Shown one piece after another: positions 45,074 through 58,698 of a stretch of 64,000 nucleotides of DNA. The notes under the pieces are model-generated. The model ran no database searches and was not told the origin of the DNA. It worked only from the letters and a program-made list of their open reading frames with translations. Each line of letters starts with the position of its first letter. Position 1 is the stretch's first letter. Where the stretch lies: contig NC_060065.1 in NCBI RefSeq assembly GCF_020283565.1, forward strand, positions 33,034,409-33,098,408, written 5' to 3'. The stretch comes from Trifolium pratense. Its lineage: Eukaryota > Streptophyta > Magnoliopsida > Fabales > Fabaceae. A program made the position numbers and the translations under genes.

Positions 45074-45805
45074 GTTTGTTTCATTTGGTTTTAGATTTAT
45101 TTTGATGTTTTGCTTTTTATTTGGAATTGGATTTGTTATTTTGAGTTTGTTTTTGTGTTTTGTGGATTTGTTTTGATGTTTTGTTTTTTGACTGTGCTCA
45201 TTTTTATCTCTCATATTTCTTCATGTTTGCCCTGTTTTTGCAGAGGAGTTTATGTCCGACCTATTTGTGCATACAAGGTGAGTTTTGCTTAACAACCATT
45301 CTCTTTTAAGGTTGCTGTTTTGATTGTTTTTATCATGTGATCAAAGCATTCTTACCATCATACTTCAGAATTTGTCAACCCTGTTTTCTTAATTTTTACA
45401 GATTAACTTTCGTTTCAGACTGCAGTTAACAGTATGTTTCTTAATCATGTTTTCATTTTGTTCATAGTATTCATATTTGCGGAATATTTATTTACTTTCA
45501 TACATCTTTTGCATGACTTGTTTGTGCAGTTGATTCAAATTTGTTCTTTCTGTAGCCTTTCTATTTTGTGTTGGTTGGTTTGTGTTTATTTTTTTATTTT
45601 TTTTCAGTGACGATCGAGTTGCGCTTCCATGGTTAAAGTTACACTATAGACCATCTGGTACCATTCTTGCTTTTGATTGTTTGCTCTAAATCTCCAGGTA
45701 CGTCACGTCGTTTGGGTTATTCATTCATTCATTCATTCTTCAATCTGATAGAAAATCATGAAATTTATCAGAGTATTTATGTTTGTATTTCGTATACCTT
45801 GAACT

Positions 45806-47027
<1,222 letters not shown>

Positions 47028-47643
47028 TGATATTTTGCATAATACTGTTAATGTTATAGGTTTTTACTCTGTATATGATGGAGTGATAATACAGACATTT
47101 CTATAATGTGTGCTATATAGAGCTGTTTGACATACGGTACATGACAAATCACATACATATTCACGGTTTCAATTAAAGTGCTCGTGGTTTGTAGATTTTT
47201 TTTTAATATCTGTATATTCTGTGATATGCGATAAGAAGAATTAGGAGACAACTTTTATTGGCCAATGGCCTTCAAATTCTGAAAGCAAATGGTTAAAAGT
47301 AGAATGTGTTGGTCATTTATATATCCTCTAGCCAGTTAGTGTTTAATCAAAACTGGTGGCAGATCCAATTTTTCTTTATAACAATACCAATATATCCTTT
47401 AGGTGGGTGAAATGGTAGAATTCTTTAGGCACAACTTGTGATCACAAAGTGGCTGTTAAACTATTTTCATCAGATAGCTATAAAACCAATGATGCTCCAT
47501 GGTAGCGAATTTTGGGCTATCTAGATACTAGATACTACCATGCTACAAAACCAATGATGCTCCATAGTAGTTACTATTGTCACAAAGTTGCAATTATGGT
47601 AGCGAATTTGCATGGTAGTATCTTTTAAACTATTGTCAAAAAG

Positions 47644-47980
47644 TTGTCAAAGACGCAATTCAAGTCGAAAAGTTGCAATTATGATTCGGAAAGATTGAGT
47701 TCTGAGGATCAGGTTGTAGCTGGGAATGGTTCTCGTAATTCGAGAATATATAGGTTTGTATTTGGGCCAAGTTCTAATGGTGATGGTGAAGATGCTGATG
47801 GAGATTTAGTGGAGCGTGCTGAGATTGCAGCCAAGTTGTTGGAGTTAAGGTGGTCTACGAATCTCACTTTTGATGAACTTCCATATAGGGAAAGAAAGAA
47901 AACTCAGGGGGCTAACTTGGTCAAAGTGAAATCCAAGTCTGAATCTGGTGAGGTTTTGCGCCCCCGACAGAATCATCTGA

Positions 47981-47985
<5 letters not shown>
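47644..47985 (+). pseudogene. Coding-like fragment of unknown family
   Basis: An open frame with clear coding character reads SSEDQVVAGNGSRNSRIYRF, GDGEDADGDLVERAEIAAKL, LELRWSTNLTFDELPYRERK and KVKSKSESGEVLRPRQ before running into a (CT)n tract. I do not recognise it. It could be a downstream exon of the same JmjC gene or a piece of another gene brought in with it. No start codon context or downstream exon supports a complete gene. Confidence 0.4.

Positions 47986-48015
<30 letters not shown>
47986..48015. repeat. (CT)n microsatellite
   Basis: Fifteen or so CT units at the end of the coding-like fragment. Confidence 0.97.
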
Positions 48016-48019
<4 letters not shown>

Positions 48020-50295
48020 GTGTCATAAGGTTTTGTTTATGATATAACTTTTTGGGCCTTGTTCTTGCTGAACATTGGTTGCAGGAGGATTTCAATTCAT
48101 GGAATTTCTGGAAGTTGCCTTCTTTCGAATAAATATTCTAGGATTTTTTGGCATTCATTGCTCAATCATCTTTGTCTGGTGCGGATGGAAGCAGGCTGTG
48201 CTGTTCCTTGTAAAACTATATAGGTAAATTTGATTTCTACCTAACACAATATGTCTAGACTCCAGCATAGGTTTTTAATGGTTTTTCAACTTGTTTCCTT
48301 TGATAATTCAGAAGCTTTGTTAGGACTTTTCTAGAATGATCTGTTTCATATTCAGCTACTTTAACTTTTCTTCTCTTTAGGAATTTTGTAGGAAGGAAAG
48401 ATGATTGTATCTAGACTTAGGTGGTTTGAGTGTATGTAGTCAATGACAGACACACTCTCCGGGATTTCGGTACAACTCCTCCACGACTGCGCTATGGCCG
48501 TTATGTAGATCCACTCTACCATGGAGTTTTGCGTAGCACCAGACATCCGCTACACCATGCACCTCTGTGAATACGGCCGCCACCACTGCTATTGACTACA
48601 GAGGTTTGAGTATGTGTGGAGGAGACCTGTAGATTTAGTAGTAACAAGAGTAGATCAGATGGAGCACAACCTAATGGCTACAAGGGAAGGCTGAGACAAA
48701 CTATAGGTGAAATTAAGAAGAAATACTTAGATGCTAATTGTGTGGCTGTCAACATAATTTATATGATAAAACATTATGGCGTCGTTTTATCTAAGTATCT
48801 GACCTTACATAGTAGGATAAAGCTTTGATTGTTGTTGATATTTCTGTTAGATGTGTATAGTGTGCGACTAATTTTGAATACGCCATACACCAAAATTAGA
48901 ACTTACACCATAAAAGATGATTTTCATGTACTGGTCTTAATATCCTGGACTGGACTACTTGTAAAACAGTTATGCATATTAAGACATTTGTATGCCAGCT
49001 TTGCATCCACGTACATGCTTCTTCATTTTGATAAACATTGTTCATATAGGTGATGTGTTGCTAAGCTCCATGACAAGAGTATCATTCTGGTGTTAATTAA
49101 CTTGTGCTGGTGGATTGATTTATTGGCAATTTGAACTGCATTACATGGATAGAAGTACACGTTTATATAATTAATCCCTTTTGTCCACTATAAATTACTT
49201 GCTTCTAAAAAATATACTAAGTGAATGAGATGTGATCTTATTATCACAGAGAAGAAGTACACGTTTAAATAATTAAGAATTGGCTGAGATTGTATATTAA
49301 ATGCATAGATTATGTAGTGTAGCATTTGTTAATATGAAAACGCAAATCAAATTGAAATATAAAGTGAATAAATTGAAATTTGGTAAGCCTGTTCATCCGG
49401 TCAACTTGAATTTTGAATCAACTAATATATTAATGATTCATCCTTAAGCTCAAGAGATACTAAAAGAGAGAAAAGATACAGAATCTGCAAAAATACCAGG
49501 TTACACACAACAGGCACTAAAAAACCACAAAACAAAGTCAATCTAAAAAATTCCAAAGAGACTCCAACCACCAGAGGCACGCGGGACAATATTATGATGT
49601 CAACTTGCAGGAGATGAAACATCAAATTCCAATCCGAAGACACAATTTTCGTAAATGAAGGAAACCTTACCGTACCATTTGAATTCCACAAGGAGCATTT
49701 CTAACTAATTTGGATGGAGCTGAGATCAATGGCCTTATTATAAGCTTATGTCCAATAAGCTAAAACAGTATTTGCTTTGGTACTACTATCTGCACTTAGT
49801 TTACTTACAGCATCAAAGTAGGCTGAATATTCCAAAAACTCATGAAAAGTGTTGAAGGTTCCATTTGAGTATCACTCTTTCCTTTAAACATTTAATGTAT
49901 GTTTGGTACTGCGGTGAGAAAATTTGATTTTGGCAGAATTGATTCTGTAAAATTGATTTTGACATAAATTGAGTTGAAGATAAATTGATTTATGTTTGAA
50001 TATATTCATGTCCGCAAACAACTTATTACTTTGTTGTTCCTACTTTGTTGTTCCTCTATTACACAAGCGGGTATGAGAATGGATATATGTATTTTTTCAA
50101 CGTGCGGGTATGGGAATAGGTATCATAGTACTCTTACCATACCTTACCAATTGTCATCCCTAATAATCAAAATATTTATCATAAAATAATTATACAGAAA
50201 TATTTTCAATAATACATCATAATTTTAGTCTAAGTTTTAATCTCCCAAAATTCTTATCATTGATATTATAAAAATTTAATTTTAAATTTAATCCA
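48016..50295. other. Probable Helitron interior or flank, no intact gene
   Basis: The stretch at about 48440-48620 is GC-richer and exon-like (CTACACCATGCACCTCTGTG, CGGCCGCCACCACTGC), and 48650-48760 reads as NGYKGRLRQTIGEIKKKYLD; neither could be assigned. Near 49900-49985 a TTTGGTACTGCGGTGAGAAA stretch resembles one end of a MITE, also seen in the NTF2-like intron at about 54825. Confidence 0.4.
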
Positions 50296-50323
50296 CCCGT
50301 GCGAAGCACGGGTAAAACCCTAG
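50296..50323 (+). mobile_element. Helitron 3' terminus (hairpin plus CTAG)
   Basis: CCCGTGC-gaa-GCACGGG forms a perfect 7-bp GC-rich hairpin at 50296-50312, followed by TAAAACC and then CTAG (50320-50323) and a T. A short GC hairpin about 7-11 nt before a terminal CTRR, next to a 3' T, is the diagnostic Helitron end, and this motif is common in legumes. The matching 5' TC end was not identified, so the element's size is unknown. Its orientation puts the RPA1-like and JmjC fragments upstream, where Helitron cargo would lie. Confidence 0.8.
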
Positions 50324-51155
50324 TTTTGTTACATTGCTAGCTGCCATGCCCATGTTATATTATTAGAATAATTGGAGTAAATAGTGTACTAGTATAGTAT
50401 TTGCTCAATCATATACATTATAGTTGTACCGTTATAATTATTTTGTTGTGAATCAGATGAATTCGAATATTTCGAAGTTAAGTCTAATCTCTAATAGATC
50501 TGCCTATGTACCAAAATGGTTGATGATTTCTCTTTCCTCATGTTTCTCTTCTCACTCAAAAAATTCCATTTTGGAGAAGGGGGAAGAGAAACCATCGAAA
50601 TGGTTTAGGAGAACCGGAGAGAGAAACTCACTCACTACTCTCGTCACACTCATATATATAAAGTATGATATTGATCAGTTGAGACATTTATTTATTATTA
50701 CTAAGTATCACTAAAATAACTCAAGCAAGAACACATAGGAAAATTGAGTTATCCATATTCCAATTTCCTATACTAGATTGGAGATCAAGGATCGAAGATT
50801 GTTAATTAGTTTATCCAAAGTGTTTTCAAAAACAAAATTTTATATTCAATTTTTCTTTCTCTCGCCTCAATTTAAACACCACTCATACCAGAATTGTATT
50901 TTATATGATGTCAAAAATGATGTCCGTCTTGTGTCATAATAACACACCTCCTAATTTATCCATCTCTTAATCTATCCATCAATTAATCAATTTTAATAAA
51001 CAAAAAATTTGTTTGTGAAAGATAAAGGTTTAACAAAACAAGATAAAATTATAAACTTATATATAAAAGATGACAACACTCATATCAACCAACAAACTAA
51101 AAATTCCCATTCTACTATTTGGCAAATGAATCAGTCACATGGTTAATTTCATGAT
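50324..51155. other. Intergenic, nothing recognised
   Basis: AT-rich, without coding character; the frame at 50424-50714 has no recognisable domain. Confidence 0.35.
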
Positions 51156-51164
51156 GGATCTTCT

Positions 51165-51416
51165 GATGTTTTCTCTTCCCTCTCCCGTGATTCTTTTATT
51201 CCCTGAATTTTCAATTTTGCTCTTGAAAAAACTTCGGTTTATAGAAACCGAAGTTTTTTTTGTCTTGAAAACAAATTTCGGTTTATAAAAACCAAAATTT
51301 ACTCTGAATTTGTACTAGAAAAAATTCGATTTCTGCGAACCGAAGTTTTTTGCAAGGGCAAAATTGGAATATTGGAGTGTATAAAAGAATCACAGGGGAT
51401 GGGGAGAGAAAACATC
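51165..51416. mobile_element. 252-bp MULE-type MITE with internal hairpins
   Basis: The perfect 9-bp duplication GGATCTTCT is at 51156-51164 and 51417-51425. The ends are GATGTTTTCTCTTCCC and GGGGAGAGAAAACATC (inverted). Inside is a strong hairpin, AAAACTTCGGTTT-ATAG-AAACCGAAGTTTT, with two weaker derivatives. It belongs with the elements at 8696-8911 and 8968-9231. Confidence 0.9.
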
Positions 51417-51425
51417 GGATCTTCT

Positions 51426-52262
51426 AGCACTCCAATTTTGAATAGAAGACAATTTCTCTTTAGTGAATGATAAACACACATGTAAAAGTTTTGAAAAGCA
51501 CATTTCATACATCCAGAGTTTAAAATATGGTCCAATATTTAGGATTTTTAAATACTAAATTAGCACTGTAGTATGTACCAAAAAATAAATAAAATTAGCA
51601 CTGTAGTCAAATTCGCCAAATATGTATGTGTGTGTGGTACATTCTATTGTTGGTATACATTTAGCAATTGTGGATAGATTGTTTCTATCATAGTTTGGGC
51701 TTGACCCATTTTACTAAGAACCTTCAAATGAGAGGTACTTTACTCTCTTCACTCGTTTCCTAAACAATACACCCCCTCTGAATTTATAAATACTTCCAGG
51801 AAAAAAAAAAGGTGTTTTAATGAGTAAATTTGATGAATAAAAGACAGAATTTTAAATTGAAAAAATAAATTAAATAGCTACTAAGATTATTTTTATATGC
51901 TTGAAAAAATAGTGATAAAAAAAAAATAGTGATATAAGGTAAGATCAATAAGAGAAAAAATCTAATTAATACCAAAAACTATTATTTAAAATATAAAAAA
52001 TATATATCACTTGGTTGAAATCTTGGATAATAGTATACGACTCTGTGAGGAAATACCTAGCTTAGAAGTTGAATTAAGGATCAATAACTTTTATTCTTTT
52101 TATATCATCAAATATTCTTCAACCTTGCCTTAAGATTAAAGCATATTATTTTATACACCTTCTATATAACACTTTTTTCTCTCTTTTGCTTTGGAGATTG
52201 AACTTATTTTATTTTTTCCTATCTCCTCCATGGTGAAAATTTGAAATTTGTTCCCATCTTCA
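51426..52262. other. Intergenic and promoter region of the NTF2-like gene
   Basis: No gene is seen up to the NTF2-like start. A short upstream ORF (ATG at 52229, MVKI) precedes the main ATG at 52263 and could dampen its translation if it lies in the 5' UTR. Confidence 0.4.
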
Positions 52263-55200
52263 ATGTCTCCCTTTTCTATCAATGGTCCCATAAAATGTAA
52301 TAATAGAATAATGTCATTTTCTTCACTACCCTTTTCTAAAACCTATAATAATTGTTACAATATTTCTCTTCCTAGAAAACTACATATAAATGTTCATATA
52401 CATGCCAATTCTCTTACTTCATTTTCATGCAAAAATTCAATTCATGAAAAATTGCATTCTAGAAAGAAGAGAGGATTTTCAATTATTTCTTTTGATGCTA
52501 AGAATTCAGAAGAACCAATTGAAGAAGATAATGATCAAGCATTGGATGCAGTTATGAAACTTTATTCAGCTTTTAAGAATAAAAATATCCACGAATTGTC
52601 TGAGATACTTGCTGATGAATGTAGATGTGTGTGCAATTTCCTCTCATTCTTCAAAGCTTTTCAAGGAAAAACGGTATTTGCTCCTATTTCATATCAACAC
52701 TAACAAAACTAAATTACTCTATTTAGTTCTTAATTAATTAATAATTAATTAATCCTATATTCTTTTTTGGTTCAATTTAGTTTTATACGTAATAAAATGT
52801 TATCAACGTTAATCCTCTTATGAGACTAATTCGTGAGTCGGTAACGTGACATTTTTTTTTATATGGTGTTGAACTATTCATAAACGAACGACTCTACAAA
52901 TCGAACTCATATTTTTTTATTTTTTTGGCTTAAATGCAGTTTTGCCCCCCCTGTTTTGATTAAATCGGAATTTTACCCCCCCTGTTTTAAAACGCGGACT
53001 TTTACCCCCCCTGTTTTATAATTTGTTGGATTTTGCCCCCCCTAAAATTCTGCTTTTGAGTCACAACTTTAAAGCTTCGCACACAACTCAATTTTGATCA
53101 ATAATTTACCAAAAGGATACCGAAATGACCGTAATCGAGTTATCTTTCCACATAATCAAACCCCACTGAATTTGGAGTTACAAAGAGAGATTAATTACCG
53201 TTTTAGTGAAGGTATGTCCCCAAAATTCTGCAAAAAATCTGCTTTCGAGTCACAACTTCAAAGCTTCTCATACAACTCAATTTGGATCCATAATTCACCA
53301 AATGGCTACCGAAATGACCGTAATCGAGTTAGCTTTCCACAGAATCAAACCCCACTAAATTTGGAGTTACAGAGAGAGATTAATTACCGTTTTAGTGAAG
53401 GTCTGTCCAATTACTAATTCTGCAGAAATCTACTTGTGATCTTCAAATTCAACATCGTCTACCGAACACATCGTAACTCCAAATTCGACGAAATTGAAAT
53501 TCCAACAAGGGTAATTTCGTTAGATTTCCATACATGTAAATAGTATTAAAAAATGAGCTACAGGGTGAGAGGAATGACGAGAATACCAGTAGTAGTTTCA
53601 TACGATAATTAATTTGAACAGACCTTCACTAAAACAGTAATTAATCTCTCTCTGTAACTCCAAATTTAGTGGAGTTTGATTCTGTGGAAAACTAACTCGA
53701 TTGCGGTCGTTTCGGTACCAGTTTGGTGAGTTATTGATCCAAATTGAGTTCTGTGCGTAGCTTTGAACTTGAGGCTCAGAAGTAGATTTTGTGCAAAATT
53801 TTGGTGGGGGGGCAAAATCCAACAAATTATAAAATAGGGGGGGGTAAAATTCCGCATTTTAAAATAGGGGGGGTAAAATTCCGCATTTTTCAAAATAGGG
53901 GGGGTAAAACTGCATTTAAGCCTATTTTTTTTTTAGCTTTCTACAACAGCTTTTAGATTGTAACACAAGTTATGTTTGTGACACAATTATATTTTGTTGT
54001 TGTAGATGGTCCAATAATTTTACCTGGAAGTTTATGTTTTAGAACATGTTGGTCTAAATTTAAACAAGAAAAGGATAAAGAACTAATTAGAAATTAAGAT
54101 AAAGGAGTAATATAAAACTAAAAAACTTAAGATAAATACCAACAATCTAATTTTTCTATCATTGTCAGCTAATGCTTAAATTCTTCAAATATCCATAAAC
54201 CATAAATGTTGAACCAAAATAGTATTTATATGTGCAACTCGAATGATAAAATATTGTTGAGACATTAATGTGATAGGGTGCGGGTTTGAACTCGCAATAT
54301 CTCTCTTCTTCGCATTTTTCATGTATGATTTTTTTTCATCATCGGTATCCGATTTACTGGACCGCTTAATCTGGTTTGGAGTCAGTTCTGACATGTATAA
54401 GTTTTATTGATAGGCTCTTTGAAAAAAAATATTGAACCATCATAATTCTAAATGTAAAATATCTAATTCATGATGTCTTATGGTTCATCCATTTTTCCAT
54501 TGCAGCAAGTGTTGGAATTCTTTTCTCATTTGATACGTTTATTAGGTGACAACATTCAAATTGTGGTGAAACCCAGTCTTCATGATGGCATGAATGTTGG
54601 GGTCCATTGGAAATTTGGTAAATATTAATCCTAATATCTCCTCTTACATAATCAAGTTACTTAATCACCAAATTATCCTTAATCTTATATGATTTCTTCC
54701 ATGTGCAGAATGGAACACTATACACATTCCTTTAGGGAAAGGTTTTAGCTTCCACATATGCCAAACTTATCGCGGAAAGGCAGTAATAAAGTTTGTTCTC
54801 AAATAAACCACAGAGAGTAGAGTGTTTATTTGGTATCACGGTGAATTTGACAAAACCAGAGCTAATCACTGTAATTTTACAAATATTACAGTGTAGTTTC
54901 AACAAAATCACGAAGCTATCATCATAACTTTGTTCAATCTGTGATATCAAACATACATCAAATTTAAGACATTTAATTTTCAACTAATTAAGATTACTTA
55001 GAATTGATGACATATATTTTTTGTGCCTAATTCAGGAATATTGAGATGTTTATGGAGCCATTGCTACTCTTGGAGCCCTTCATGAGACTGGTATGCAACA
55101 ATTTTTTTTAATATGAATAATAATGTTATACAATTCAAAAACGTTTGATGATTAATATATGCTTGTGTGTCACTTTTTTTTTTCCTTACATGATACAGAA

Positions 55201-55339
55201 AATGAAGACAAACCTCAAAGAGATTTTGAAGATAAGTTCATTAACAAGATCAGAATTTGGGAATATGGCAAAAAGAATTTTATGTATTGTGCTTGCTTTG
55301 TTCTCTATGGCAGCCTTATTATTATTCTTTATGAAATGA
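52263..55339 (+). CDS. NTF2-like (SnoaL-type) protein with C-terminal membrane helix, five exons
   Basis: Exons 52263-52673, 54506-54617, 54709-54790, 55036-55090 and 55199-55339 join in frame at GT-AG sites (phases 0, 1, 2, 0) for 266 residues. The start is the ATG at 52263 (MSPFSINGPIKCNNRIMSFS). The Ser/Asn/Lys-rich, acid-poor first 70-80 residues look like a plastid transit peptide. The core (DAVMKLYSAFKNKNIHELSE, QVLEFFSHLIRLLGDNIQIV, PSLHDGMNVGVHWKFEWNT, HIPLGKGFSFHICQTYRGKA, NIEMFMEPLLLLEPFMRL) is an NTF2/SnoaL-like fold, as in plant proteins such as Arabidopsis At1g71480 and At5g41470, whose function is not established. The last exon ends with a hydrophobic helix (ILCIVLALFSMAALLLFF), so a membrane anchor is likely. 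Intron 1 carries a MULE (52927-53922); intron 3 a MITE-like insert (about 54825-54962). Confidence 0.88.
52927..53922. mobile_element. Non-autonomous MULE (996 bp) in intron 1
   Basis: The ends GGCTTAAATGCAGTTTT and the inverted AAAACTGCATTTAAGCC are flanked by the 9-bp repeat TATTTTTTT (52918-52926 and 53923-53931). The outer zones consist of repeated TTTTACCCCCCCTGTTTT-like units in inverted orientation. The interior has a unit of about 175 bp (ATTCTGCTTTTGAGTCACAAC ... region, GGAGTTACARAGAGAGATTA) present twice in direct order (about 53050-53215 and 53228-53405) and once inverted (about 53620-53800). The duplication lies in T-rich DNA, so it is a little less decisive than the others. Confidence 0.8.
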
Positions 55340-56872
55340 GCTTTATAGAAAACCTTGTCAGAAATTAATCATGCCATGGTCAATTAATTTGTCATTTTTA
55401 GGTACACCTTTTTTATGCAAAAATAATATTATTAATAGAAGAAAAAAAAATAGGGAAGAACCAAAATCATGTAAAAAGTAAAGCATATTTAAAATCATAT
55501 ATTTTAATTAGGTCTTTATTATACATATCATTAGATTAAGATTAGACGACTTAATTAAATTTTTACTTTGTAAATTGAATTCAAATTCCAAAATACCAAA
55601 TCGGATCGTAAACTTTGAGAAAGGACCCTCTCCATTAATTGAGAGTATCATGTGCAATCTATATCATTTGTTTTTTAAAATTACAATTACATGTATATTG
55701 TATCCAAAAAAATTGCATGTACAAAAGTCAAAGGAGTAGTTTAGATTTCACTGGAGGGAGTAAATTTCTGAAGAAAATATACTCTCGTAAATCTTCTAAT
55801 TTCTTATTAGATTGTGTTGAGTTTGTTTGTAAGTTGATTGTTGAAATTCAAGTGCGAGTGATCATTATATTTGTTGAGTATAAAATTAGGAGAATGGTGC
55901 AAAAATTCCCCATTTGAAAAATTAATTTTCAGAACATGTGTTAGAATTGTGATTACAATCTGTACATGGATTACACTTCAACAAGAAACTTGAGCACATT
56001 TGAATGAATCATATAGTAATCTAGAGAATACCACTAATAAAAAATGAGCCGAGTTATTTAAACACAAATTTGGTTGACACGTATTTGACATCGTATTAAT
56101 ACAAGAGGGAATAAGTACGCACGCAAATTTATAAATTATATTATATTATTTAAAAAATAAAAAGGTGTATATAATATTTGTCTAGTTTTTGTCTAAAAAT
56201 TGTGTTTATATATCATTTCTGATAAAAAATTAATTATGAAAACACAGCATGCAAGGCAAGCATCTAAAATAAAATAAAAACTAACTTTTGTCGGCCAAAA
56301 TCAATTCCATACAAAAAATATACGTCTATTTAACTAACAACAATTCCCTGTTACATAACTAATTGAGAATAAAATAATGAGAACAATTTCAATGTCTTTG
56401 CATTACATTATTGAATTGCTACCATAAATCTACTGTATTTTTGTGTAGTCATATGATGTAATTAAGCATCAAAATATTTCACCTGAACTTCATTGTTTGG
56501 TGTAAAATTGTAGAATAAAAGATTTGAAGCTCAATTTAAAGCTGTCAATCGGAACTTCAAATTGAAAGCGTGTTTGATTACTTACAAACGTCAAAGCAAA
56601 TTTATGATTTGCACCGATTGGATACACGTTGTACTTCCAATACGCACGTCTATATCCTTTGCACCGTGAAAATAAAAAAGTGTAGCTTCATATAAAATGC
56701 ACGGCGGTGGCCTTATTGCCATGGAAACAAACAAGTGTAATACATGCAGTTACAATTAATCAATTATATTTGTTTAAATTATTAATCATGTGTCAATGTC
56801 ACTATTAATGTTTTATAGGATAGTAGTGATGTGCTACAATGCCATGGTGATGTTAAAGTGAAAGGGACAAAC

Positions 56873-56936
<64 letters not shown>

Positions 56937-57157
56937 GTGGAGGGAATTGGGGGAAGGATAATATAGATGATGTAAGATATACCAACACTAATAAAGATGA
57001 AATAAATTTGAGGGATAAAGCTATCTTGAATCATTAAGTTACAACATCAAAGTAGTTCAAAACAAAACTTACAATTAACTTCAAATATAAATGTTAACAC
57101 CTAAAAAGAAAAAGACGATATAACATATTAAATAACGCATAAAAGAAATACAAATGT
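55340..57157. other. Intergenic; (GA)n microsatellite inside
   Basis: No gene with recognisable domains. A (GA)n tract occupies about 56875-56932. Fragments near 55700-55770 (AGGAGTAGTTTAGATTTCAC, TGGAGGGAGTAAAT) resemble MITE ends. The frames at 55639-55917 and 56834-57034 lack support. Confidence 0.4.
56875..56932. repeat. (GA)n microsatellite
   Basis: About 29 uninterrupted GA units. Confidence 0.98.
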
Positions 57158-57166
57158 TAAAATTTT

Positions 57167-58347
57167 GGCTTAATTACTAAATTGGTCCCTTAAAGAAATT
57201 TTTGGTTTCAAATTGGTCCCTTAAAGAAAAAAAGACCCAAATTGGTCCCTTAAAGACTTTGCCGTTAAACATTTTGGTCCTTTCTGTCCAGAAACTGTTA
57301 ATTTGTACAGGTGGCAAACTGAGTGCTTACGTGGCATACAATGACTAGGCAAAAAAATAGGTGATTGTGCATTTAAATTTCCTTGTTGATTTTAATAAAA
57401 AAAAGAAAAGGTTCATCTTCTTCTTCATCTTCATCCATTCTCTTCTTCTTCTTCTACATTCCAATCCTCTTCTTCATCAATGATTCTTCATCTACAACAT
57501 CAACAACAAATCTGCAACTTTCTTGAAGAGGAGCAAAAAAGGCAAACAAACAAACTCCTAGCACAACAAGTGCCACCCACCCGAAGCACTAAAAAACCAA
57601 ATCCCCTAAAAAATAAAAACAAATGTGCCTAAAACAAAGGGAGAAAACCAAACAGCATGCTGCAACCGCAAAAAATTTAGAAGAAATTAAAACAAAAGCA
57701 AGGCTCCCAGACAACATGGAACTCACACTCAGAAACAAAACTACCAATAAAATACAATATCTACGACTTCAATGTCTTCTATTTATAAATCGGAGATAAA
57801 TCTCTCAAAAATTGATTCTCAACAACATCATCATCGCGTGGACCTTCTTTATTTCCAGATTTTGGGTTTTAATTTGGTTCAATTTCCGGATCTTGGAATT
57901 TTGGGGTTTTCTAATTTTGTGCTAATTTTGAGTTGTTTTGATGGGTTTGTAGTTGTTGTTGAGAAAGAAATGGTTGGTTGTTGGTGTGGGTGGGTTTTCT
58001 AATTTTATGCTGATTGGAATGTAGAAGAAGAAGAAGAGGATTGGAATGTAGAAGAAGAAGAGAATGGATGAGGATGAAGAAGAGAATGGATGAGGATGAA
58101 CCCTAATTTTTTTTTGATTAAAATCAACAAGAAAATTTAAATAGACAATCACCTATTTTTTTTGCCTAGTCATTGTATGCCACATAAGCACTCAGTTTGC
58201 CACCTGTACAAATTAACAGTTTCTGGACGGAAAGGACCAAAATGTTTAACGGCAAAGTCTTTAAGGGACCAATTTGGGCCTTTTTTTCTTTAAGGGACCA
58301 ATTTGAAACCAAAAATATCTTTAAGGGACCAATTTAGTAATTAAGCC
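57167..58347. mobile_element. Non-autonomous MULE (1181 bp)
   Basis: The element begins GGCTTAATTACTAAATTGG and ends with its complement TTAGTAATTAAGCC. It is flanked by a perfect 9-bp duplication TAAAATTTT (57158-57166 and 58348-58356). The terminal inverted repeats extend about 300 bp, with repeated AATTGGTCCCTTAAAG units, TTAACAGTTTCTGGACRGAA, CACTCAGTTTGCCACCTGTA and a TTCTTCTTC tract. The 0.5-kb middle holds no transposase and no convincing gene. Confidence 0.95.
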
Positions 58348-58505
58348 TAAAATTTTTCATAGATACATCAAAATCAAATAGCTCAATAGGTTGAGCATGC
58401 AATAGCGTTAAAACTCTTAAAAAGAATTTGTTGTCTATTTGAGTCTCACAAATCTCGTTAAGTTAAAACTTACATGTGACAAAAGAAAAAATTGTTTTAT
58501 AATAT

Positions 58506-58689
58506 GGGTCATGCTAAACAGTGCCCCCGGGCACTTGTTAAGCATACTTAAAAAGGAAATAAAAAATAAAATTTATATTGAAAAGACAACTTTTTGTACT
58601 TTTGAGGCATTGAATGCACGTATTTCAAGACAAAATTTCTATTTTAACATGCTTAATCAGTGTCCCGGGGGCACTGTTTAGCATTTTCC
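58506..58689. mobile_element. 184-bp MULE-type MITE
   Basis: The ends GGGTCATGCTAAACAGTGCC and inverted GGGGGCACTGTTTAGCATTT are flanked by the perfect 9-bp duplication TTATAATAT (58497-58505 and 58690-58698). Same family as 3277-3456 and 34114-34291. Confidence 0.9.
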
Positions 58690-58698
58690 TTATAATAT

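Noticed and set aside
47644..48042. Treating this frame as part of a functional ELF6-like protein
   Set aside because: No splice path from 46998 keeps the JmjC domain complete, and the fragment could not be recognised; left as an unidentified piece.
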